Of a stretch of 64,000 bases of DNA, positions 1 through 7,470 are shown piece after piece; the stretch's first letter is position 1; each line of letters starts with the position of its first letter. The position numbers and the translations under genes were made by a program. Origin of the DNA: Rhodocaloribacter litoris (GTDB taxonomy: Bacteria; Bacteroidota; Rhodothermia; Rhodothermales; ISCAR-4553); contig NZ_CP076718.1 in assembly GCF_011682235.2 (NCBI RefSeq), positions 3,143,868-3,207,867 on the forward strand. The letters are read 5' to 3'. The notes beneath the pieces were generated by a model. It saw only the letters and a list, made by a program, of their open reading frames with translations. It had not been told where the DNA came from and did not search any database.

Positions 1-542
1 ACGGGTGGGGGCGTCAGGGCCAGGCGCACGCCGGCGGCCGGGCCGGCGTCGGTGCGCAGGGGGGGCGGGGTGCCGGCCTCGGTCAGCGCGCCGGGCCGCT
101 GGTCCAGCGCCAGCCCCACCACCGGCTCGACCCACGCATACGGGCGCGGCCGGTAGCGCATCCCGCCGTAGAGCTCCTGGCTGAAGACCCGGCTGAGGCT
201 GAACCAGGCCGCCCGGCCCTCCAGGCGGGGTTCGAGCATCGCGGTGCCTGCCCGCGACGCCCGCCAGGCCAGGCGGTTCTCGTCCCGGAAGCTGAGGCGG
301 TCTTCGAAGAGGATGAAGGCGTCCGAGGCGAAGCGGTTGGTGAGGTCGAACGTCCACGCGCCCACGGGCTGGCTGACCTGCAGCGCGGCCGTCCAGCGGT
401 AGCGGTTGACGTCCCGCTCGAAACCGGCTTCGAACTGCCGGACCGGCTGGGCCCGCACGACCGGCACCGCGATCAGCACCGCCAGCACCAGGGCCGTCCG
501 GCGGTACCGCCGTCGCCTCCCTGTTCCCTCGCTTCCGCTCAT
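1..542 (-). CDS. Putative outer-membrane beta-barrel protein (3' end outside window)
   Basis: I do not recognise the family. The translation begins with a basic stretch (MSGSEGTGRRRRYRRT), a hydrophobic core (ALVLAVLIAVPVV) and an Ala-Gln signal-peptidase-like site, so it is probably exported. The mature part alternates polar and aromatic or hydrophobic residues in short strands (for example GAWTFDLTNRFASDAF), as in a small outer-membrane beta-barrel. The gene runs off the left edge, so 180 residues are visible. It lies 106 bp downstream of the HIT gene on the same strand and may be cotranscribed with it. Function unknown. Confidence 0.6.
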   Translation of the reverse strand, partial: MSGSEGTGRRRRYRRTALVLAVLIAVPVVRAQPVRQFEAGFERDVNRYRWTAALQVSQPVGAWTFDLTNRFASDAFILFEDRLSFRDENRLAWRASRAGTAMLEPRLEGRAAWFSLSRVFSQELYGGMRYRPRPYAWVEPVVGLALDQRPGALTEAGTPPPLRTDAGPAAGVRLALTPPP

Positions 543-648
543 GGCATGGATCCTGTCCCGGAGGTCGGAGGCCTGGCCGCCCGGATCGTGTCCGGTCGTA
601 TCCGTCTTCGGGAGGGCCCGCGTTCGGATCGACCCGCAGGGCGGTCGC

Positions 649-996
649 TCAGCCCGGTGGCCAGCGCAGCCGCCGCCCTCCGATCAGGTGCAGGTGCAGG
701 TGGGGTACGGTCTGCAGGGCGTCCGGGCCGTTGTTGAAGACGGTCCGGTAACCTCCGCTGAGCCCTTCCTGCGCGGCCACGCGTTGGGCGACCACGAACA
801 GGTGGCCCACCAGCGGGGCGTCCTCCTCGGTCAGGGCGTCGAGGCTGGGAATGGGCTTGCGCGGGATCACCAGCAGGTGCACCGGCGCCTGCGGGTTGAT
901 GTCCCGGATCACCAGGCAGTGTTCGTCTTCGTAGACGATGTCCGCCGGAATCTCCCGGTCGGCGATCTTCTGGAAAAGCGTCTTGTTCTCGGCCAT
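649..996 (-). CDS. HIT family (histidine triad) nucleotide-binding hydrolase
   Basis: 115-residue HIT-domain protein of the HinT/PKCI type, normal length for the family. The C-terminal histidine triad is seen as HLHLHLIGG, and the N-terminal part has the usual LFQKIADREIPADIVYEDE pattern. HinT-type proteins hydrolyse purine nucleoside phosphoramidates in the cytoplasm; the physiological substrate is often unclear. The start ATG at 996 gives the canonical N-terminus. It is transcribed divergently from the pterin gene block, with a possible Bacteroidota-type promoter at 1030-1060. Confidence 0.92.
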   Translation of the reverse strand: MAENKTLFQKIADREIPADIVYEDEHCLVIRDINPQAPVHLLVIPRKPIPSLDALTEEDAPLVGHLFVVAQRVAAQEGLSGGYRTVFNNGPDALQTVPHLHLHLIGGRRLRWPPG

Positions 997-1029
997 GGCC
1001 TCACGCTGCTCATGAACCTTTCGGGCTCG

Positions 1030-1060
1030 CCAATATACCCCAATCCGTCGTCCGACAAAA
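1030..1060 (-). promoter_or_regulatory. Candidate Bacteroidota-type promoter of the HIT gene
   Basis: Read on the minus strand there is TTTTG, an 18-nt spacer and TATATTGG, close to the -33 TTTG / -7 TAnnTTTG pattern. It lies about 35-65 bp upstream of the HIT start. Two positions differ from the consensus, so this is an inference from pattern only. Confidence 0.35.
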
Positions 1061-1251
1061 GGGTAGAACCATCGACCGGCTCGCCCGTCTCAAGAAGGCT
1101 TCCCGCCTCGTTGCTCGTTGGAACATGTAATCGCCGTGACGGTCTCTCTGTAGCGCGCCGCCCTGATCCTTCCACCCTCCGCAATCCGAAACACGACCCG
1201 CTCGCCGGACCCCGCTACCACCCCGGCCGGTTCAATCGTTCTCCTGCCGCC

Positions 1252-1665
1252 ATGCCCACGGTCTACGTCACCCGGAAGGTTCGCTTCAACGCCGCCCACC
1301 GCCTGCACAACCCGGCCCGATCCGACGCGTGGAACCGGGAGACGTTCGGCAAATGCAACAACCCGAACTGGCACGGGCACAACTACACGCTGGAGGTGAC
1401 CGTCGCCGGCGAGCCGGATCCGGAGACCGGCTATGTGATCGACCTCGGCGTGCTCAAGCGTATCCTCGAGGAAAAGGTGGTGGCCAAATGCGACCACGCC
1501 AACCTGAACCTCGACGTGGATTTCATGCAGGGTGTTCTGCCTTCGACCGAAAACTTCGCCGTGGCGATCTGGCACCAGCTCGTCGATGCCCTGCCTTCGG
1601 GACGGCTGGTGTCGGTGCGGCTGTATGAGACCGAGCACAACATGGCCGAATACCGCGGCGAGTGA
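1252..1665 (+). CDS. 6-pyruvoyl-tetrahydropterin synthase, animal PTPS type
   Basis: 137 residues. Converts 7,8-dihydroneopterin triphosphate to 6-pyruvoyl-tetrahydropterin. The zinc and active-site block reads FGKCNNPNWHGHNYTLEV: a Cys with six-residue spacing to HGH, as in animal PTPS, rather than the short CxxxHGH spacing of QueD. The CDHANLNLDV and PSTENFAVAIW segments and the C-terminal YETEHNMAEYRGE also follow animal PTPS. Start ATG at 1252 was chosen because the family N-terminus begins there; longer upstream open frame is spurious. It sits directly before folE and an SDR gene, which fits a biopterin-type pathway better than queuosine synthesis. Confidence 0.85.
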   Translation: MPTVYVTRKVRFNAAHRLHNPARSDAWNRETFGKCNNPNWHGHNYTLEVTVAGEPDPETGYVIDLGVLKRILEEKVVAKCDHANLNLDVDFMQGVLPSTENFAVAIWHQLVDALPSGRLVSVRLYETEHNMAEYRGE

Positions 1666-1722
1666 CGGCCGTGTTACACGGCCCGATCGCCACCTTTTTT
1701 GTCTCAGCCTGGATAGAACGAC

Positions 1723-2382
1723 ATGAAACCGCAGGAGCGGGGCGTGCAGCGTTTTCCCCTGCACCTCGACGACGACGAAGCAACGATGGAGCCGGCGGCG
1801 GCCGTCGCCTATGACGAAGCGGTGACGGCGGCCCTCAGCGGCCACGTCTATGACATGCTCGCCCGGCTCGGGGAGGACCCGGACCGGGAGGGCCTCCTGA
1901 AAACCCCCGAGCGCGTGGCGAAAGCCCTGCAGTTCCTCACCCAGGGCTACACGCAGGACCCGCGCGCCATCCTCGAAAGTGCCCTGTTCGAGGAAGACTA
2001 CAGCGAGATGATCCTCGTCCGGGACATCGAGGTCTTCTCGCTCTGCGAGCACCACATGCTGCCGTTCTTCGGCAAGGCGCACGTGGCCTACATCCCCAAC
2101 GGCAAGATCGTGGGGCTGAGCAAGATCCCGCGTGTGGTGGACGTGTTTGCGCGGCGGCTGCAGGTGCAGGAGCGGCTGACGATCCAGATCCGCGACGCCA
2201 TCGAGGAGGTGCTGCACCCGCAGGGGGTGGCGGTGGTGATCGAGGCGACGCACCTGTGCATGGTGATGCGCGGTGTGCAGAAACAGCACTCGGTCACCAC
2301 CACGAGCGCCATGAGCGGCGAGTTTCTGCGCAGCACGAGCACCCGCGCCGAGTTCATGCGGCTCATCAACGGCGGCCGCTGA
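1723..2382 (+). CDS. folE: GTP cyclohydrolase I
   Basis: 219 residues, typical length. Opens GTP to 7,8-dihydroneopterin triphosphate, the common precursor of folate and biopterin. Zinc ligand and catalytic regions are seen: [20 protein letters not shown] and the later [12 protein letters not shown]. The N-terminal extension (about 35 residues, acidic) precedes the conserved [19 protein letters not shown] block. It lies 57 bp after the PTPS gene and 46 bp before the SDR gene on the same strand, so the three are probably cotranscribed and FolE product would feed PTPS directly. Confidence 0.95.
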   Translation: MKPQERGVQRFPLHLDDDEATMEPAAAVAYDEAVTAALSGHVYDMLARLGEDPDREGLLKTPERVAKALQFLTQGYTQDPRAILESALFEEDYSEMILVRDIEVFSLCEHHMLPFFGKAHVAYIPNGKIVGLSKIPRVVDVFARRLQVQERLTIQIRDAIEEVLHPQGVAVVIEATHLCMVMRGVQKQHSVTTTSAMSGEFLRSTSTRAEFMRLINGGR

Positions 2383-2428
2383 GCACGTCCCCGGACCCGA
2401 CCGTTCGACAGACGTTGGAGGAGCAACC

Positions 2429-3130
2429 GTGCCGCACGTCGTCATCACCGGAGCCAGCCAGGGGATCGGTGCGGCCCTCGCCGAAGCCTTTGCCCGCGAG
2501 CCGGAAGCCCGGCTGGCCCTGCTGGCCCGTTCCCGTGACCGGCTCGAAGCCGTGGCCGCCCGCTGCCGCACGCTCGGTGCGGAGACGGCCGTCCACCCCT
2601 GCGACGTGACCGACGACGCGGCCGTCGCGGCCGTGGCCCGGGCCCTGCTCGAGGCCTGGGGGCCGCCCGACGTGCTCATCAACAACGCCGGCCTTTTCCT
2701 GCCCGGCGATGCGCTGGGCACCGGCCCGGACGACTTTCGCGCCCAGCTGGCCGTCAACCTGACGAGCGCCTTCGTGGTCACGCACGCGTTTCTTCCCGCC
2801 ATGCTCGAACGCGGGGAGGGGCACGTGTTCTTCCTGGGCTCGGTCGCGTCCCTGAAGGGGTATCCGCGCGGGGTGGCCTACTGCGCCGCCAAGCACGGCG
2901 TGCTCGGGCTGGCGCGCGCCCTCCGGGCCGACACGATGCACCGGGGCCTGCGGGTGACCACGCTGTTGCCCGGGGCCACCTTCACCCCCAGCTGGGAGGG
3001 GGTGGACCTGCCCGAGGAGCGCTTCATGCCCCCGGAGGACGTCGCCCGGGCGGCCGTCGAGATCTATCGCCTGAGCGAGCGCACGGTGGTCGAAGAGATC
3101 CTCCTGCGGCCCCGCGAGGGCGACCTTTAG
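2429..3130 (+). CDS. SDR oxidoreductase, probable sepiapterin/pyruvoyl-pterin reductase
   Basis: 233-residue classical short-chain dehydrogenase. The NAD(P) motif ITGASQGIG is at the N-terminus, NNAG near residue 88, and the catalytic Ser and YxxxK as YCAAKHG near residue 150. The start is GTG at 2429, chosen because it is preceded by GGAGGAGCAACC and gives the family N-terminus. Context after PTPS and FolE suggests it performs the NADPH reduction of 6-pyruvoyl-tetrahydropterin to tetrahydrobiopterin or a related pterin; that substrate is inferred from neighbours, since SDR sequence alone does not fix specificity. Confidence 0.8.
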   Translation: MPHVVITGASQGIGAALAEAFAREPEARLALLARSRDRLEAVAARCRTLGAETAVHPCDVTDDAAVAAVARALLEAWGPPDVLINNAGLFLPGDALGTGPDDFRAQLAVNLTSAFVVTHAFLPAMLERGEGHVFFLGSVASLKGYPRGVAYCAAKHGVLGLARALRADTMHRGLRVTTLLPGATFTPSWEGVDLPEERFMPPEDVARAAVEIYRLSERTVVEEILLRPREGDL

Positions 3131-3188
3131 GGGCGGATCGGCCGGTGGAGGTGCACCGGTCCGTCGCCGGCCCCGGGAGGAGCCGGCC

Positions 3189-5309
3189 TCAGGCTTCCTC
3201 CAGGGCGGCCGCCTCGGCAACCACCTTGTCCTGCACGTGGCGGGGCATGGGTTCGTAGTGGCTGAAGGTGGCCCGGTGCAGCCCGCGTCCCTGCGTCAGG
3301 GAGCGGAGCGCCGTCGAGTAGCGGTAGAGCTCCGCCTCCGGCACCTGCGCGATGATCTTCTGGAACGGTCCCTCGGCTTCGATGCCCTGGATGCGGGCAC
3401 GGCGCGTGTTCAGGTCGCCCATCACGTCGCCGGTGTAGGCCTCCGGCACCAGGATCTCGACGTTGTAGATCGGTTCGAGCAGCACGGGGTTGGCCTGCCG
3501 GAACGCCTCGCGGAAGCACATCCGGGCCGCCGTTTTGAAGGCCGCCTCGTTCGAGTCGACCGAGTGCATGCCGCCGTCGTAGATGACGACGCGCACGTCG
3601 CCCACCGGATAGCCGGCGATGGGGCCGTTCTGCATGGCCTCGGCCACCCCTTTCTGGATGGCTCCGAAGAACCGTCGCATGTCGATCACACCGCCGACGA
3701 TGGCATCGATGAACTCGATCCTGGCGCCCCAGGGCATTTCCATCTCGGCCTTGCCGCGCACCGTGATGTCGGCGTCGGGCTGGAATTCGCCGTTGAGGGG
3801 TTCCACCAGGAGCGCGATGTCGGCGAACTGCCCGGCGCCGCCGGTCTGTTTCTTGTGGCGATACTTGGCCCGGGCCTTCGTCTGCACCGTCTCGCGGTAG
3901 GCGACCTTGGGGCGGGCGAACTCGACGTCGACGCCGAAGCGGCTCTTGAGGCGGTAGCGGGCGATCTCGAGCTGCATCTCGCCCTGCCCGCCGATGACGA
4001 TCTGGCCCAGGAGCGGGTCGTGCGTGACCACGAGCGAGGGGTCCTCTTCGACGAGCTGGTGCAGGCCCTGGGCCAGCTTGTCTTCCTCGCCTTCCCGCAC
4101 CGGGCGCACGGCGACGCTGTAGCGCGGCTCGGGAAACGCGATGGGTTTGATGACGACCCGGCTGCCCTTGCGCCGCAGCGTGTCGTTGGTGTGGGTGGCA
4201 CGCAGCTTGACGAGGGCGCCCAGGTCCCCCGCCACCATTTTGGCCACCGGGTCCCGCTCGCGCCCGTTGATGGCGTAGAGCTGTCCCAGCCGCTCCATGT
4301 TGCCGGACTGGGCGTTTTCCAGGTCCATGCCCTGTTCCAGCGTGCCCGCATAGACCCGGAAGAAGGAGTAGTCGCCCACGTGCTGTTCGGCCATCGTGCG
4401 GTAGATGAACGCCACCGGTTCGGCGGCCGGGTCGGCCTGGACCGGCTCGCCGGAGGTCGTCTCGGCCGGCGGCATCTCGGCCGGCGAGGGGCACACGTTG
4501 TCGATGAAGCTCATCAGGCGGGTGACGCCGATCTGGTTCGTGGCGCTCGTCAGAAAGATGGGGAAGAGCTCGCGCCGGAGCATCGCCTCGTGCAGGCCCT
4601 GCCGCATCTCGTCCTCGCTCAGTTCGCCCTTCTCGAAGTAGAGCTCCATGAGGGCCTCGTCATTCTCCGCGATGTTCTCGACGAGTTCGTTGTGCAGTTC
4701 TTCCGCCTCTTGCTGGAAGGCCGGGTCGATGTCGCCGAGTGCGGGGTTGCCGTGCTCGTCGAAGGTGAGTTGCTTCATCAGGAGCACGTCGATGATCGAG
4801 CGCGTGCCGGTGCCGGCGGGCAGCTGCACGACCGTTGCGCCCCGCCCGAAGCGCTCCCGGACCTGGCGGACGACGTCGCGGAAATCCACGCCGGGCTTGT
4901 CCATGTGGTTGAAGACGAACATGGCCGGCTTCTGCATCTGCTCGCCGGCCTGCCAGGCCAGCTCCGTGCCCACCTGAACGCCTTCCGCCGCATTGATCAC
5001 GTACAGGGCCGTGTCCGCCACCTTCAGCGCCGCGATGACCTCGCCGACGAAGTCGGGGTAGCCGGGGGTGTCGAGGATGTTGATCTTGTGCCCCTTCCAC
5101 TCGACGTGCAGCAGCGAGGTGAACACGGACATCTGGCGTTCCCGCTCGCTCGGGTGGTAGTCGCTCACGGTGTTGCCTTCCTCGATGCTGCCCATGCGCT
5201 GCAGGGCCCCGCTGGCATGGAGCATCGCCTCCGCGAGCATCGTCTTGCCGCTTCCCTGATGTCCCACCAGCGCAATGTTCCGAATGTGATCCGCATCGTA
5301 GACGTTCAT
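3189..5309 (-). CDS. Elongation factor G-like GTPase (EF-G2 type)
   Basis: 706 residues with the full EF-G domain order. The P-loop is GHQGSGKT instead of the AHxDxGKT of true EF-G, followed by DTPGYPDFVGE (G3) and NHMDKP (G4). The C-terminal domain IV/V region ends with a GDLNTRRARIQGIE-like block. Such EF-G-like paralogues are ribosome-associated GTPases that usually coexist with a canonical fusA; the exact role is not settled. Start ATG at 5309 follows GGGGAGCAAG; the in-frame extension upstream to 6191 is not real, as it overlaps tsaB. A Bacteroidota-type promoter lies at 5438-5467. Confidence 0.9.
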   Translation of the reverse strand: MNVYDADHIRNIALVGHQGSGKTMLAEAMLHASGALQRMGSIEEGNTVSDYHPSERERQMSVFTSLLHVEWKGHKINILDTPGYPDFVGEVIAALKVADTALYVINAAEGVQVGTELAWQAGEQMQKPAMFVFNHMDKPGVDFRDVVRQVRERFGRGATVVQLPAGTGTRSIIDVLLMKQLTFDEHGNPALGDIDPAFQQEAEELHNELVENIAENDEALMELYFEKGELSEDEMRQGLHEAMLRRELFPIFLTSATNQIGVTRLMSFIDNVCPSPAEMPPAETTSGEPVQADPAAEPVAFIYRTMAEQHVGDYSFFRVYAGTLEQGMDLENAQSGNMERLGQLYAINGRERDPVAKMVAGDLGALVKLRATHTNDTLRRKGSRVVIKPIAFPEPRYSVAVRPVREGEEDKLAQGLHQLVEEDPSLVVTHDPLLGQIVIGGQGEMQLEIARYRLKSRFGVDVEFARPKVAYRETVQTKARAKYRHKKQTGGAGQFADIALLVEPLNGEFQPDADITVRGKAEMEMPWGARIEFIDAIVGGVIDMRRFFGAIQKGVAEAMQNGPIAGYPVGDVRVVIYDGGMHSVDSNEAAFKTAARMCFREAFRQANPVLLEPIYNVEILVPEAYTGDVMGDLNTRRARIQGIEAEGPFQKIIAQVPEAELYRYSTALRSLTQGRGLHRATFSHYEPMPRHVQDKVVAEAAALEEA

Positions 5310-5437
5310 ACACTTGCTCCCCTTTGTACCGCACCGGGCGGTGAATCCAACGTGCCACGGAAAAAAGCGCCACACGACCCGGAGCCGGTGGCGTTCTTCG
5401 GAACGCGGGCCTGAAGCCGTCGCACTCCGCAACCCGA

Positions 5438-5467
5438 CAAAGATACGCGTGATGGTGAAATAGTCAA
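5438..5467 (-). promoter_or_regulatory. Bacteroidota-type promoter of the EF-G-like gene
   Basis: On the minus strand TTGAC, a 17-nt spacer and TATCTTTG, which matches the -7 consensus TAnnTTTG exactly. It would give a 5' leader of roughly 120 nt before the ATG at 5309. This is the best example of this promoter class in the window. Confidence 0.55.
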
Positions 5468-5633
5468 GAAGCCGGAGCGGGGCCGGACACATTAACGCGG
5501 CCATCCGGGTTGGAGCGCGGATAGCCGGCCCCGGGCGGATCGCCGCCGTCGCCGGATCCGTCCGGGCCCGCGTATCCTGCGGGCCGTCCTGCCGTTGCGG
5601 AACCGGGCACGGCTTTCGGCTTTTGCACAGCGT

Positions 5634-6362
5634 ATGTCTTGCCTGCTCGCCATAGAGACCGCCACCGACGTGTGCAGCGTGGCCCTGATGCAGCACGGCA
5701 CCGTCGTGGCGGCGTCGACGCTGGTTCGGCCGCGGGCCCATGCGGAGAACCTGGTGCCGATGATCCGCGATGTGCTCGGCTATGCCGGGGTGCCGCCGGA
5801 GCGACTGGAGGCCGTGGCCGTCTCGAAGGGGCCGGGCTCCTATACCGGCCTCCGCATCGGTGTGAGCACGGCCAAGGGGCTGGTCGTCGCGCTGGGGATT
5901 CGCCTCGTGGGCGTGCCTTCGCTCGAAGCCCTGGCCGCACAGCTCGTCCCGGTGACGGCGCCGGGCGACCTGATCTGCACCGCCTTCAACGCCCGGCGGG
6001 ACGAGGTCTATGTCGCCGCCTTTCGGCGGGCCGCGGACGGTCTCACGCCGGCCGCCGAGACGGCGGCCCTGCCGGTGACGGCCCTGGCGGACTGGCTGCC
6101 CTCGCCCGGGGCCGGGCGCCTCTGGCTTGCCGGCGAGGGGGCCCCGGCGGTGGCCGCGGCGTTGCCGCCCGCCCGCCGGGAGGACCTGCACCTGGTCGAT
6201 CCCGCCTGCCTGGTTCCCGATGCCGGCGCCGTGGCCCGCCTCGGCCGGCTCCGCCTGGAACGCGGCCAGACCGAAGACCCCGCCACGTTCGAACCTTTTT
6301 ATCTCAAACCGTTCGTCGCTCGAAAGGCCCCGCGCTCGGCTTTCGAGCGCCTTCCTTTCTGA
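5634..6362 (+). CDS. tsaB: tRNA threonylcarbamoyladenosine synthesis protein TsaB
   Basis: 242 residues of the ASKHA-fold TsaB family, partner of TsaD and TsaE in making t6A37 of tRNA. The N-terminal LAIETATDVCSVAL and the GPGSYTGLRIGVSTAKGL motif near residue 65 are diagnostic. Start ATG at 5634 places the conserved LAIETA right after the initiator. It is followed 77 bp later by accD on the same strand. TsaB is thought to be non-catalytic, bridging the complex; other t6A genes are not in the window. Confidence 0.92.
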   Translation: MSCLLAIETATDVCSVALMQHGTVVAASTLVRPRAHAENLVPMIRDVLGYAGVPPERLEAVAVSKGPGSYTGLRIGVSTAKGLVVALGIRLVGVPSLEALAAQLVPVTAPGDLICTAFNARRDEVYVAAFRRAADGLTPAAETAALPVTALADWLPSPGAGRLWLAGEGAPAVAAALPPARREDLHLVDPACLVPDAGAVARLGRLRLERGQTEDPATFEPFYLKPFVARKAPRSAFERLPF

Positions 6363-6439
6363 GAGCCTGCCGGCGTGGGGCGCTCCCGGCGGGCCGCCCC
6401 CGCCCGGACCGCCCCGCCCGGATCAACCCGAAACCGACT

Positions 6440-7297
6440 ATGGCCTGGTTCAGACGCAAAGAAGCCGGCATCCGCACCGGACGCGCCGAGCAAAACGACG
6501 TGCCGGAGGGCCAGTGGATCAAGTGCCCCGAATGCAAGGAGATCGTCAATCGCCGGACGCTTGAAGAACAGCTGCGTGTTTGCCCCAAATGCGGCTATCA
6601 CTTCAAGATGGACAGCCTGGGCTATTTCCGTCTCCTCTTTGACGACGGTCGCTACGAGCTCTTCGACGAGCACCTTCGACCCGTCGATGCCCTCTCGTTT
6701 GTGGACCGCAAGCCCTACACCGCCCGGCTGCAGGAGGCTTCCCGCAAGACCGGCCTGCACGACGCCGTGCGCAGCGCCGTGGGCCTCGTTGGCGGGCATC
6801 GCCTCTCGGCGGCCGCGCTGGACTTTACCTTCATCGGCGGCTCGATGGGGTCGGTCGTCGGCGAAGTCGTCGCCCGGAGCATCAAACGGGCCTATACCGA
6901 GGAGATCCCTCTGCTCATCATCTCCCAGAGCGGCGGGGCCCGCATGATGGAAGGCGCCCTCAGCCTCATGCAGATGGCCAAGACGAGCGCTCACCTGACC
7001 CGCCTGGCCGAACGCGGCCTGCCCTACATCTCGCTCATGACCAACCCCACCACCGGGGGTGTCACGGCCTCGTTTGCCATGCTGGGCGACTTCAACCTCG
7101 CCGAACCCAAAGCCCTCATCGGCTTCGCCGGGCCCCGCGTCATCCGCGAAACGATGGGGCAAGACCTGCCCGACGGCTTTCAACGCGCCGAGTTTCTGCA
7201 GGAGAAGGGGTTCATCGACTTCATCGTGGACCGCCGCCACCTCCGGACCCGGCTCATCCACCTCCTCGACCTGGTCCTGGAGCCGAAGTCGTCCTGA
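6440..7297 (+). CDS. accD: Acetyl-CoA carboxylase carboxyltransferase subunit beta
   Basis: 285 residues, normal for AccD. It transfers carboxyl from biotin to acetyl-CoA, the first step of fatty-acid synthesis. An N-terminal four-cysteine zinc ribbon is visible (KCPECKEI and VCPKCGYHFKMDS), followed by the crotonase-type core with SQSGGARMMEG, LMTNPTTGGVTASFA and GFAGPRVI. Start ATG at 6440 is supported by the canonical MAWFRRK N-terminus. A strong hairpin terminator lies immediately downstream at 7315-7349. Confidence 0.96.
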   Translation: MAWFRRKEAGIRTGRAEQNDVPEGQWIKCPECKEIVNRRTLEEQLRVCPKCGYHFKMDSLGYFRLLFDDGRYELFDEHLRPVDALSFVDRKPYTARLQEASRKTGLHDAVRSAVGLVGGHRLSAAALDFTFIGGSMGSVVGEVVARSIKRAYTEEIPLLIISQSGGARMMEGALSLMQMAKTSAHLTRLAERGLPYISLMTNPTTGGVTASFAMLGDFNLAEPKALIGFAGPRVIRETMGQDLPDGFQRAEFLQEKGFIDFIVDRRHLRTRLIHLLDLVLEPKSS

Positions 7298-7314
7298 GGC
7301 CCGCATACCATGTA

Positions 7315-7349
7315 AAACGCCCGGCACCGCCATGCGGCACCGGGCGTTT
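7315..7349. terminator. Hairpin terminator after accD, possibly bidirectional
   Basis: Perfect 10-bp inverted repeat AAACGCCCGG / CCGGGCGTTT with a 15-nt loop that can itself pair partly. The A-rich and T-rich flanks are short, so it may work weakly in both directions, between accD (+) and the converging ATPase gene (-). Confidence 0.7.
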
Positions 7350-7470
7350 ACAGCTACTGGATAGACATCACCCTTTAAGAGGCCTAGAGTAGCTCACCCG
7401 CTCCCAATATAGGCGCCTGCGGGGCAAAGGCAAGCCGGTCTTCGACCAACCCGCTTTTTCTTTCGACGAA

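Noticed and set aside
406-1251. Upstream extension of the PTPS frame
   Set aside because: Antisense to the HIT gene and of random composition; the PTPS domain begins at 1252.
5310-6191. N-terminal extension of the EF-G-like frame
   Set aside because: Overlaps tsaB on the other strand and is Arg/Pro-rich; the ATG at 5309 has a ribosome-binding site and gives the normal family N-terminus.
7394-7470. Extension of an alternative minus-strand frame past the ATPase stop
   Set aside because: Belongs to a shifted, Pro/Arg-rich frame; the ATPase itself ends at 7471.
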